This document shows, piece by piece, positions 1-5,994 of a stretch of 6,679 nucleotides of DNA. The notes under the pieces were generated by a model that saw nothing but the letters and a program-made list of their open reading frames with translations, made no database searches and had not been told where the DNA came from. A program made the translations under genes and the position numbers. Within the stretch, counting starts at the first letter, position 1; every line of letters begins with the position of its first letter. Source of the DNA: Pseudomonadota bacterium (GTDB taxonomy: Bacteria > Pseudomonadota > Gammaproteobacteria > Xanthomonadales > Rhodanobacteraceae); NCBI GenBank assembly GCA_021798675.1, contig JAJZGE010000098.1, positions 1 through 6,679 on the forward strand, read 5' to 3'.

Positions 1-3
1 AGC

Positions 4-570
4 TCAACCCGCGCCCGCGTGATCCAGCAACCACAACCCCGCAAACAACTTCGGGTCGATCGAATACCCCTCAGCCGCACGCGCGAACAGCCACGCGCCG
101 GCCTCGTTGCGGGGTACCTCGTGCACCACGATGTTCTCGCTGGCATCGCCGCCGCCGGCGCCCACCTTGATCAGCTCGAAGGCGCGCACGTAGGCGATCA
201 TCTCGGTGCTCATGCCGGCGGACGACGGTCCCTGGTGCAGCAGGACCGCGTGGTCACAGCGCCAACCGGTTTCCTCTTCCAGCTCGCGCTGCGCGGCCAA
301 CACGATGCTTTCGCCCTCCTGCCCGGCGAGGTCGCCGACCAGGCCCGCGGGCATCTCGATCGTGCGCGACTGGATCGCCACGCGGTATTGCTCCACGAAC
401 AGCACGCGGTCGTCCGGCGTCACCGCGATCACGATGGCCGCGCCGCCGGGGTTGTTGCGTTCGACGTATTCCCAGCGGCCGCGCTTGCGCAGGCTCAGCC
501 AGCGGCCCTGGTACAGGGTTTCCACCGGCGCGTCGGCATCGGTGGGGCGCATATCGTCGGGCGTCGTCAT
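4..570 (-). CDS. Nudix hydrolase, ADP-ribose pyrophosphatase-like
   Basis: This 188-residue cytosolic protein probably hydrolyses a nucleoside diphosphate linked to another group, ADP-ribose being the best guess from the family. The Nudix helix is visible: PAG at residues 74-76, Glu87, then REL-EEE-TGW at 95-103, whose Glu98 and Glu99 would bind the metal. The loop between the first Gly (76) and Glu87 has 10 residues where the classic GX5E pattern has 5. The IEMPAG stretch before the box and SSAG (117-120) after it resemble ADP-ribose pyrophosphatases of the NudF type. The ATG lies 8 bases after the stop of the upstream prenyl synthase gene and has no clear Shine-Dalgarno sequence, so translation may be coupled. 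Met7 is an alternative start and has no better site. The stop is at bases 4-6, so the gene is complete. The Nudix fold is certain; the substrate is inferred. Confidence 0.9.
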   Translation of the reverse strand: MTTPDDMRPTDADAPVETLYQGRWLSLRKRGRWEYVERNNPGGAAIVIAVTPDDRVLFVEQYRVAIQSRTIEMPAGLVGDLAGQEGESIVLAAQRELEEETGWRCDHAVLLHQGPSSAGMSTEMIAYVRAFELIKVGAGGGDASENIVVHEVPRNEAGAWLFARAAEGYSIDPKLFAGLWLLDHAGAG

Positions 571-578
571 CGCGGCGA

Positions 579-1580
579 TCAGAACGTGCGCTGCACGGAG
601 TAGTCCGCCAGCGTGGCCAGCGCGTCTCGCCAGGTGGAGGCGGGCAGGGCGGCCAGGGCTTCGTGCGCGGCGTTGGCGTGCGCCTCGGCACGTGCGCGGG
701 TGCGCTCCAGCGCGCCGGAGTCGCGGATCGCGGCGACGATGCGGTCCAGCGAGTCCAGCCCGCCGTGCTCAATGGCGTGGCGCAGCGAGGCCACCTGTTC
801 CGGCGTGGCGCTCTGCAGGGCGTAGATCAGCGGCAGGGTGGGCTTGCCTTCGGCGAGGTCGTCGCCGATGTTCTTGCCCAGGGTATCGGCGTCGCTGGTG
901 TAGTCCAGCAGGTCGTCGGCGATCTGGAAGGCGTAGCCCAGCTCCATGCCGTAGCGGCGCAGCGCGGAAACCTGGTCCGCAGGCAGGCCGCCCAGCAGGC
1001 CGCCGAGTTCGGTGGCGGCGGCGAACAGCACCGCGGTCTTGCGCTCGATCACCGCGAGGTACGCCGCCTCGTCCACGTCGGCGTTGCCGATGTTGAGCAG
1101 CTGCAGCACCTCGCCTTCGGCGATGGTGTTGGTGGTGTCGGCGAGGATGCGCATCACGCGCATGTCGTCCAGTTCCACCATCAGCTGGAACGAGCGCGAG
1201 TAGAGGAAGTCGCCGACCAGCACGCTGGCGGCATTGCCCCACAGCGCGTTGGCGGTCTGCCGGCCGCGGCGCAGGCCGGATTCGTCCACCACGTCGTCGT
1301 GCAGCAGGGTGGAGGTGTGGATGAACTCGATCACCGCGGCCAGCTTCACGTGCTGTTCGCCGTGGTAGCCCGCGGCGCGCGCGGCCAGCGCGTGCAGCAT
1401 CGGCCGCAGCCGCTTGCCGCCGCCGGCGATGATGTGCTCGGCGATCTGGTTGATCAGCACCACGTCCGAGGCCAGTCGTGCGCGGATCAGCGCGTCGATG
1501 CGGCGCATGTCGGCGTCGGCGAGCGCGCGTATGGCGGCGAAGTCGGCGGGGCGTGGGGCGTCGGCTGGAATCGAGTTCAT
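579..1580 (-). CDS. ispB: Octaprenyl (long-chain trans-polyprenyl) diphosphate synthase
   Basis: The enzyme extends farnesyl diphosphate with isopentenyl diphosphate units to give the side-chain precursor of ubiquinone (octaprenyl for IspB). The 333-residue length is normal. Visible motifs are GGGKRLRP (53-60), the first aspartate-rich motif DDVVD (95-99) followed by ESGLRRGR, KT (181-182), the second aspartate-rich motif DDLLD (222-226) within FQIADDLLDY, and GDDLAEGKPT (239-248). The fifth residue before the first motif is the small Ser90; a small residue there allows long chains and argues against a farnesyl synthase. The C-terminal W-RDAL-LA-VQR pattern matches my memory of E. coli IspB. 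The chosen ATG gives about 10 residues more than E. coli at the N terminus; Met25 is possible but also lacks a ribosome-binding site. It is the first gene of a leftward unit with the Nudix gene. Chain length of eight is inferred; a nonaprenyl product cannot be excluded. Confidence 0.95.
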   Translation of the reverse strand: MNSIPADAPRPADFAAIRALADADMRRIDALIRARLASDVVLINQIAEHIIAGGGKRLRPMLHALAARAAGYHGEQHVKLAAVIEFIHTSTLLHDDVVDESGLRRGRQTANALWGNAASVLVGDFLYSRSFQLMVELDDMRVMRILADTTNTIAEGEVLQLLNIGNADVDEAAYLAVIERKTAVLFAAATELGGLLGGLPADQVSALRRYGMELGYAFQIADDLLDYTSDADTLGKNIGDDLAEGKPTLPLIYALQSATPEQVASLRHAIEHGGLDSLDRIVAAIRDSGALERTRARAEAHANAAHEALAALPASTWRDALATLADYSVQRTF

Positions 1581-1606
1581 GGGCGGGCTTTTGGCAGGTT
1601 CGCGGA

Positions 1607-1612
1607 ATTATA
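1607..1612 (-). promoter_or_regulatory. Probable -10 element of the ispB promoter
   Basis: Read on the minus strand this is a perfect TATAAT, rare by chance in such GC-rich DNA. It sits 26 bases upstream of the ispB ATG, which predicts a start of transcription near 1600 and a leader of roughly 20 bases. No good -35 is seen at 16-18 bp (the hexamers there are CGGCTC, GCGGCT and TGCGGC), and there is no TGn extension. It would be a sigma-70 promoter driven mostly by its -10, or one helped by an activator. Confidence 0.5.
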
Positions 1613-1625
1613 CGGGTAGCCCGCA

Positions 1626-1668
1626 CCGGAGCCGCACCCGGCGGTCCATGGCCGTTTGCGGGCTCCGG
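1626..1668. repeat. Inverted repeat in the divergent intergenic region
   Basis: CCGGAGCC (1626-1633) is mirrored exactly by GGCTCCGG (1661-1668). Three further pairs (GCA 1634-1636 with TGC 1657-1659) extend the stem to 11 bp with G1660 bulged, and a smaller CGGC/GCCG stem (1639-1642 with 1651-1654) lies inside the loop. It falls between the ispB -10 and the putative kdp regulator site. No run of T follows on either strand, so it does not look like a terminator. In GC-rich DNA an 8-bp mirror of this kind can occur by chance. Confidence 0.35.
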
Positions 1669-1691
1669 CCCTGCGGCGGGAAACCCAAAAA

Positions 1692-1710
1692 TTTACGCGT
1701 TCTATACGCG
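1692..1710 (+). promoter_or_regulatory. Putative response-regulator (KdpE-type) binding site upstream of kdp
   Basis: TTTACGCG (1692-1699) and TATACGCG (1703-1710) match at 7 of 8 positions and start exactly 11 bp apart, about one helical turn. Tandem half-sites of that spacing are typical of OmpR/PhoB-family regulators, to which KdpE belongs. The site lies in an AT-rich island (1681-1710) in otherwise GC-rich DNA, about 70-90 bases before the first ORF of the kdp operon. CGCGT (1696-1700) and ACGCG (1706-1710) also form a short dyad with a 5-base gap, so a dimeric repressor is another reading. Assignment to KdpE is inference; no kdpE gene is in the window. Confidence 0.4.
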
Positions 1711-1750
1711 CAGGCCGCGGATCGCTACCCCTTTCATATGCGCCGCTGCC

Positions 1751-1756
1751 TAGAGT
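1751..1756 (+). promoter_or_regulatory. Candidate -10 element for the kdp operon
   Basis: TAGAGT matches the sigma-70 -10 consensus at 4 of 6 positions. It would place the transcript start near 1763, giving an 18-base leader before the first small ORF, with the 11-bp tandem repeat centred near -62. That is similar to the KdpE site of the E. coli kdp promoter. No -35 is recognisable, as expected for an activator-dependent promoter. Competing candidates are TATACG at 1703-1708, which overlaps the repeat, and CATATG at 1735-1740 (3 of 6). Confidence 0.25.
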
Positions 1757-1780
1757 GCGCGGCGTCGTTTCCCTGAGCCG

Positions 1781-1879
1781 ATGCCGATGGACCTGCTCTA
1801 CCTGTTGTTCCTGTTCGCGATGAGTGCGGCGCTGCTCGGCTTCCTGCGGGTCTGCGACCGCCTGGGCCCGCGCAAGTAG
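1781..1879 (+). CDS. Small hydrophobic protein leading the kdp operon
   Basis: This 32-residue ORF has one hydrophobic segment (about residues 5-22, Leu/Phe/Ala-rich) followed by a short basic tail with Arg23, Cys25, Asp26, Arg27, Arg31 and Lys32. This is the layout of a single-pass inner-membrane peptide whose positive C-terminal end would stay in the cytoplasm. The start is ATG at 1781, or the in-frame ATG at 1787 (residue 3); the ribosome-binding site is weak for both, with only GAG at 1775-1777 nearby. It ends 55 bases before kdpF and has the same orientation. It is not KdpF itself, which is the next ORF with its own strong ribosome-binding site. I have a weak memory of similar short ORFs ahead of kdp in other bacteria, but recognise no named family. 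It may be an extra Kdp-associated peptide or a translated leader; function unknown. Confidence 0.55.
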   Translation: MPMDLLYLLFLFAMSAALLGFLRVCDRLGPRK

Positions 1880-1921
1880 CCCCGCCTCGTCCATCCCGAA
1901 ACCTTGCTCGCATCGCCATGC

Positions 1922-1927
1922 GAGGAG
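1922..1927 (+). promoter_or_regulatory. Strong Shine-Dalgarno sequence of kdpF
   Basis: GAGGAG lies 7 bases before the ATG at 1935. It is the best ribosome-binding site in the window. It fixes the start of the 30-residue KdpF inside a longer open frame that runs from 1824. Confidence 0.75.
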
Positions 1928-1934
1928 TGCCTGC

Positions 1935-2027
1935 ATGCATTTCGCCTATGTCGTCGCCGCGGTGATCGCGGTGCTGTTGATCGCCTACCTGTGCGTGGCC
2001 CTGCTCAAGCCGGAGTGGTTCGAATGA
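1935..2027 (+). CDS. kdpF: KdpF, small subunit of the K+-transporting ATPase
   Basis: This 30-residue peptide is almost entirely one membrane helix (about residues 4-24) followed by a short polar end, KPEWFE. Length, hydrophobicity and its place directly before kdpA match KdpF, which is 29 residues in E. coli. KdpF binds and stabilises the KdpABC complex in the inner membrane. Its TGA overlaps the kdpA ATG in the arrangement ATGA, so the two are probably translationally coupled and made in fixed ratio. The open frame extends upstream to 1824, but that part is Arg/Ser-rich, unlike KdpF, and the strong ribosome-binding site supports the internal start. Confidence 0.88.
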   Translation: MHFAYVVAAVIAVLLIAYLCVALLKPEWFE

Positions 2028-3826
2028 CCTCCAACGATATCCTCCAGCTCGGCCTGTACCTGGCCGTGTTGCTGCTGCTGGTCAAGCCGCTGGGCGGCTA
2101 CATGGCCAGGGTCTTCGCCGATGCACCCAACCGCGTCACCCGCTTCGGCGCGCCGGTGGAGCGCGTGCTCTATCGCCTGTGCGGCATCGATCCGGCCGAG
2201 GACATGGGCTGGAAGCGCTATGCGCTGGTCGTGCTGGTGTTCAACGTGCTCGGCCTGCTGGCGGTCTACGCGCTGCAGCGGCTGCAGCCGTGGTTGCCGC
2301 TGAACCCGCAGCATCTCGGCGCGGTATCGCCGGATTCGGCGATGAACACCGCGATCAGCTTCGCCACCAACACCAACTGGCAGGGCTACGGCGGCGAGAC
2401 GACGATGAGCTACCTGACCCAGATGCTGGGCCTGGCGGTGCAGAATTTCCTCTCGGCGGCGACCGGCATCGCGGTGCTGGTGGCGGTGATCCGCGGCTTT
2501 ACCCGGCGCAGCGCGCAGGGACTGGGCAATTTCTGGGTGGACATGGTGCGCAGCACGCTGTACGTGCTGCTGCCGTTGTCGCTGCTGCTGTCGCTGCTGC
2601 TGGTCTCGCAGGGCGTGGTGCAGAACTTCAAGTCCTATGTCGACGTGGCGGTGGTGCAGCCCTCCAGCTATGTCGAGGCGCTCAAGGACGCCGCCGGCAA
2701 CCCACTCAAGGATGCCGCCGGCAAGGTGGAAACGCGCGAGGTGCCGGTGACCACGCAGACCCTGCCGATGGGTCCGGCCGCCTCGCAGGTCGCGATCAAG
2801 CAGCTTGGCACCAACGGCGGCGGCTTCTTCAACGTCAACTCGGCGCATCCGTACGAGAACCCGACGCCGCTGTCGAACTTCGCCGAGCTGCTGGCCATCC
2901 TGCTGATCCCCGCCGCGCTCTGCTACACCTTCGGCCGGATGGTCGGCGACCGGCGCCAGGGCTGGGCGCTGCTGCTGGTGATGCTGGTGATCTTCGTGCC
3001 GCTGCTGCTGACCTGTACCGCGGCCGAGCAGGCCGGCAATCCGGCGCTGCACGGCCTGGCGGTCGACCAGCACGCTTCGGCGCTGCAGGCGGGCGGCAAC
3101 ATGGAGGGCAAGGAAACGCGCTTCGGCATCGTCAATTCCACGTTGTGGGCGACCGCCACCACCGCCGCCTCCAACGGCTCGGTCAACGCGATGCACGATT
3201 CCTTTACCCCGCTGGGCGGCCTGGTGCCGATGTGGCTGATGCAGCTCGGCGAGGTGATCTTCGGCGGCGTCGGCTGTGGCCTGTACGGCATGCTCGCCTT
3301 CGCCGTGGTGGCGGTGTTCATCGCCGGCCTGATGGTGGGCCGCACGCCGGAATACCTCGGCAAGAAGATCGAGGCGCACGAGATGAAGATGGCCAGCCTC
3401 GCCGTGCTGGTGCCCTGCGCGCTGGTGGTGGTGGGCACGGCGATTGCCGTGATGGTTCCGGCCGGCGTGGCGGGGGTAGCCAACCCGGGCGCGCACGGTT
3501 TCAGCGAGATCCTGTACGCCCTCTCTTCCGCGTCCAACAACAACGGCAGTGCGTTCGCGGGGCTGTCGGCGAACACGCCGTTCTGGAACGCGATGCTGGG
3601 CGCGTGCATGTATTTCTCGCGCTACCTGCTGGTGATCGCGATGCTGGCGATGGCCGGTTCGCTGGCCGCCAAGCGCCATGTGCCGGCCTCCGCCGGCACC
3701 CTGCCGACGCACACGCCGCTATTCGTCACCCTGCTGGCCTGCGTGGTGATCGTGGTCGGCGCGCTGACCTTCCTGCCGGCGCTGGCGCTTGGCCCCATCG
3801 CCGAATACCTGATGTCGGCGCACTGA
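2024..3826 (+). CDS. kdpA: KdpA, K+-binding and translocating subunit of the Kdp ATPase
   Basis: KdpA forms the K+ selectivity filter and channel of the KdpFABC pump in the inner membrane. It has about ten membrane segments and four pore loops derived from the K+ channel/Trk superfamily, all visible here: TNTN (115-118), TNGGG (263-267), [11 protein letters not shown] (383-393) and NNNGSA (505-510). Other family signatures are LPMGPAASQ (247-255), [11 protein letters not shown] (272-282) and [11 protein letters not shown] (439-449). At 600 residues it is longer than the 557 of E. coli. Part of the excess lies in the loop before the second pore (about 205-245), which carries a tandem LKDAAG repeat. 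The start overlaps the kdpF stop (ATGA); the frame stays open upstream to 1904, but that extension is arginine-rich and overlaps kdpF. kdpB follows after 22 bases. All core motifs are intact, so it should be functional. Confidence 0.97.
   Translation: MTSNDILQLGLYLAVLLLLVKPLGGYMARVFADAPNRVTRFGAPVERVLYRLCGIDPAEDMGWKRYALVVLVFNVLGLLAVYALQRLQPWLPLNPQHLGAVSPDSAMNTAISFATNTNWQGYGGETTMSYLTQMLGLAVQNFLSAATGIAVLVAVIRGFTRRSAQGLGNFWVDMVRSTLYVLLPLSLLLSLLLVSQGVVQNFKSYVDVAVVQPSSYVEALKDAAGNPLKDAAGKVETREVPVTTQTLPMGPAASQVAIKQLGTNGGGFFNVNSAHPYENPTPLSNFAELLAILLIPAALCYTFGRMVGDRRQGWALLLVMLVIFVPLLLTCTAAEQAGNPALHGLAVDQHASALQAGGNMEGKETRFGIVNSTLWATATTAASNGSVNAMHDSFTPLGGLVPMWLMQLGEVIFGGVGCGLYGMLAFAVVAVFIAGLMVGRTPEYLGKKIEAHEMKMASLAVLVPCALVVVGTAIAVMVPAGVAGVANPGAHGFSEILYALSSASNNNGSAFAGLSANTPFWNAMLGACMYFSRYLLVIAMLAMAGSLAAKRHVPASAGTLPTHTPLFVTLLACVVIVVGALTFLPALALGPIAEYLMSAH
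2681..2724 (+). repeat. In-frame 24-base tandem duplication inside kdpA
   Basis: Two 20-base copies, 2681-2700 and 2705-2724, differ at one base (C2689 versus T2713, silent) and are spaced with a period of 24 bases. They encode LKDAAG-NP followed by LKDAAG-KV (residues 220-235) in a loop predicted to lie outside the membrane before the second pore region. The period of eight codons preserves the frame, so the array could expand or shrink by slippage without breaking the gene. Confidence 0.8.
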
Positions 3827-3848
3827 TCCGTCCGGGACTAGAGAATCC

Positions 3849-5936
3849 ATGACTTCGCATACCCAAGCCGTGCGCGGCGAATCCATCAAGGGTTTCGGCC
3901 GCGAATTGATCCTCAACGCGGTGGCCGATGCCTTCCGCAAGCTTTCGCCGCGGGTGCAGTTCAAGAACCCGGTGATGTTCGTGGTGTTCGTGTGCAGCGT
4001 GCTGACCACGCTGCTGTGGGTGCAGGCGCTGGCCGGGCACGGCGAGGCGCCGACCGGTTTCATCTTCTGGGTCAGCCTGTGGCTGTGGTTCACCCTGCTG
4101 TTCGCCAATTTCGCCGAGGCGCTGGCCGAAGGCCGCGGCAAGGCGCAGGCCGACGCGCTGCGCAGCTCGCGCAAGGACGTGATGGCCAAGAAGCTGGCCG
4201 AGCCTTCGCGCGAGGCGGCGATCACCTTCGTGCCGTCCAGCGATCTGCGCAGCGGCCACCACGTGCTGGTGGAAGCAGGCGAGCAGATTCCCGGCGACGG
4301 CGAGGTGGTGGTCGGTGCGGCCAGCGTGGACGAGAGCGCGATCACCGGCGAATCCGCGCCGGTGATCCGCGAGTCCGGCGGCGACCGCAGTGCGGTCACC
4401 GGAGGTACCCGCGTGCTGTCGGACTGGCTGGTGGTGCGCATCACCAGCAATCCGGGCGAGAGCTTCCTGGACCGCATGATCGCGATGGTGGAAGGCGCCG
4501 CGCGGCGCAAGACGCCGAACGAGATCGCGCTGACCATCATGCTGGCCAAGTTCACGCTGATCTTCCTGCTCGCTTGCGCCACGCTGCTGCCGTATTCGAT
4601 CTACAGCGTGCAGGCCAGCGGCGCCGGCCACCCGATCACGCTGACCGTGCTGACCGCGCTGCTGGTGTGCCTGATCCCCACCACGATCGGCGCGCTGCTC
4701 TCGGCCATCGGCATCGCCGGCATGGACCGGATGATCCGCGCCAACGTGATCGCCACCTCCGGCCGCGCGGTCGAGGCCGCCGGCGACGTCGACGTGCTGC
4801 TGCTGGACAAGACCGGCACGATCACCCTGGGCAACCGCCAGGCGGTGGCCTTCCATCCCGCGCCCGGCGTGGACGAGCGCGCGCTGGCCGAGGCCGCCCA
4901 GCTCGCCTCGCTGGCCGACGAGACGCCGGAAGGCCGCAGCGTGGTGGTGCTGGCGAAGGAGCGCTTCAACCTGCGCGAGCACTCGTTGGAAGCGCTGCAC
5001 GCGCATTTCGTGCCGTTCACCGCGCAGACCCGCATGAGCGGCGTGGACGTGGACGGCCGGCAGATCCGCAAGGGCGCGCTGGACGCGGTGGAGCGTCATC
5101 TCGTTGCCGTCGGCAGCCACCTGCCGCCGCTGGTCAAGGGCATGGCCGAGGACATCGCGCGCCGCGGCGCCACGCCGCTGCTGGTCGCCGAAGGCGACGC
5201 TGCGCTGGGCGTGATCGAGCTCAAGGACATCGTCAAGGGCGGCATCAAGGAGCGCTTCGCCGAGATGCGCAAGATGGGCATCAAGACCATCATGATCACC
5301 GGCGACAACCCGCTGACGGCCGCCGCCATCGCGGCGGAGGCCGGCGTGGACGACTTTCTCGCCGAGGCCACGCCCGAGGCCAAGCTCAAGCTGATCCGCG
5401 ACATCCAGGCCGAGAACCGCCTGGTGGCGATGTGCGGCGACGGCACCAACGACGCGCCGGCGCTGGCGCAGGCCGACGTGGCGGTGGCGATGAACACCGG
5501 CACGCAGGCGGCGAAGGAGGCCGGCAACATGGTCGACCTCGACTCCAACCCGACCAAGCTGATCGAGGTGGTGGAGATCGGCAAGCAGATGCTGATCACC
5601 CGCGGCTCGCTGACCACGTTCTCCATCGCCAACGACATCGCCAAGTACTTCGCGATCATCCCCGCCGCGTTCGCCACCACCTATCCGGCGCTGAACGCGC
5701 TCAACGTGATGCACCTCGCCACGCCGCAGAGCGCGATCCTCTCGGCGGTGATCTTCAACGCGCTGATCATCGTGTTCCTGATCCCGCTGGCGCTGAAGGG
5801 CGTGAAGTACCGCGCGCTCGGCGCCGGCGCGCTGCTGCGGCGCAACCTGCTGATCTACGGCCTTGGCGGTGTCGTGGTGCCGTTCATCGGCATCAAGCTG
5901 ATCGACATGCTGCTGGTGCTGCTGGGCCTGGCCTGA
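3849..5936 (+). CDS. kdpB: KdpB, P-type ATPase subunit of the K+ pump
   Basis: KdpB hydrolyses ATP to drive K+ uptake through KdpA. The 695-residue protein (682 in E. coli) has every expected P-type landmark in order: actuator-domain TGES (166-169), the membrane motif CLIPTTIG (274-281), the phosphorylation site DKTGT with Asp320, the nucleotide-binding-domain motif TPEGRS (359-364), [12 protein letters not shown] (387-398), KGA (408-410), TGDN (484-487) and GDGTNDAP (530-537). About seven membrane segments are seen, near 41-60, 70-88, 232-256, 265-290, 595-615, 628-650 and 666-692. Ser169 of TGES matches the serine whose phosphorylation (Ser162 in E. coli) shuts the pump off at high K+, so that control may exist here. 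The start follows kdpA by 22 bases with a modest GAG/GAGA ribosome-binding site at 3841-3844. Sequence identity to recalled E. coli KdpB is very high in the C-terminal half. No damage is seen. Confidence 0.98.
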   Translation: MTSHTQAVRGESIKGFGRELILNAVADAFRKLSPRVQFKNPVMFVVFVCSVLTTLLWVQALAGHGEAPTGFIFWVSLWLWFTLLFANFAEALAEGRGKAQADALRSSRKDVMAKKLAEPSREAAITFVPSSDLRSGHHVLVEAGEQIPGDGEVVVGAASVDESAITGESAPVIRESGGDRSAVTGGTRVLSDWLVVRITSNPGESFLDRMIAMVEGAARRKTPNEIALTIMLAKFTLIFLLACATLLPYSIYSVQASGAGHPITLTVLTALLVCLIPTTIGALLSAIGIAGMDRMIRANVIATSGRAVEAAGDVDVLLLDKTGTITLGNRQAVAFHPAPGVDERALAEAAQLASLADETPEGRSVVVLAKERFNLREHSLEALHAHFVPFTAQTRMSGVDVDGRQIRKGALDAVERHLVAVGSHLPPLVKGMAEDIARRGATPLLVAEGDAALGVIELKDIVKGGIKERFAEMRKMGIKTIMITGDNPLTAAAIAAEAGVDDFLAEATPEAKLKLIRDIQAENRLVAMCGDGTNDAPALAQADVAVAMNTGTQAAKEAGNMVDLDSNPTKLIEVVEIGKQMLITRGSLTTFSIANDIAKYFAIIPAAFATTYPALNALNVMHLATPQSAILSAVIFNALIIVFLIPLALKGVKYRALGAGALLRRNLLIYGLGGVVVPFIGIKLIDMLLVLLGLA

Positions 5937-5959
5937 GCGCGTCGCATTCCCCATCCCTT

Positions 5960-5984
5960 GCGCCGCGGCACCGAAGCCCGGCGC
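5960..5984 (+). other. Intercistronic hairpin between kdpB and the porin gene
   Basis: Bases 5960-5965 (GCGCCG) pair with 5979-5984 (CGGCGC), and 5967-5969 (GGC) with 5976-5978 (GCC). This makes a 9-bp, all G-C stem with one bulged C (5966) and a six-base loop (5970-5975). In RNA, wobble pairs of U5958-U5959 with G5985-G5986 could extend it into the Shine-Dalgarno sequence of the next gene. No U-run follows, so it is not a classic terminator. It could hold back porin translation, protect an mRNA end, or slow transcription between the pump genes and the porin. Confidence 0.5.
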
Positions 5985-5988
5985 GGAG
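5985..5988 (+). promoter_or_regulatory. Shine-Dalgarno sequence of the porin gene
   Basis: GGAG lies 6 bases before the ATG at 5995 and directly touches the 3' foot of the hairpin at 5960-5984. It supports the chosen start and suggests that access to it could depend on that fold. Confidence 0.65.
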
Positions 5989-5994
5989 TCTTCC

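Noticed and set aside
1414..1776. A 120-codon plus-strand frame across the ispB start and intergenic region
   Set aside because: Its first half is antisense to ispB, the second crosses the promoter region, and it has no domain or ribosome-binding site.
1824..1934. N-terminal extension of the kdpF frame (67 residues in total)
   Set aside because: The strong GAGGAG before 1935 and the normal 30-residue KdpF length favour the internal ATG; the added part is Ser/Arg-rich and overlaps the preceding small ORF.
1904..2023. Upstream extension of the kdpA frame by 40 residues
   Set aside because: The extension is arginine-rich, overlaps kdpF completely and is unlike KdpA N termini. The ATG at 2024, overlapping the kdpF stop, fits the family.
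1985..3712. A 575-codon open frame on the minus strand
   Set aside because: It is antisense to kdpA and has the same His/Arg/Gln-rich low-information composition; kdpA motifs are unambiguous on the other strand.
5960..5984. Rho-independent terminator after kdpB
   Set aside because: The stem is strong, but it is followed by GCGGAGTCTTCC rather than a T-run and abuts the ribosome-binding site of the next gene.
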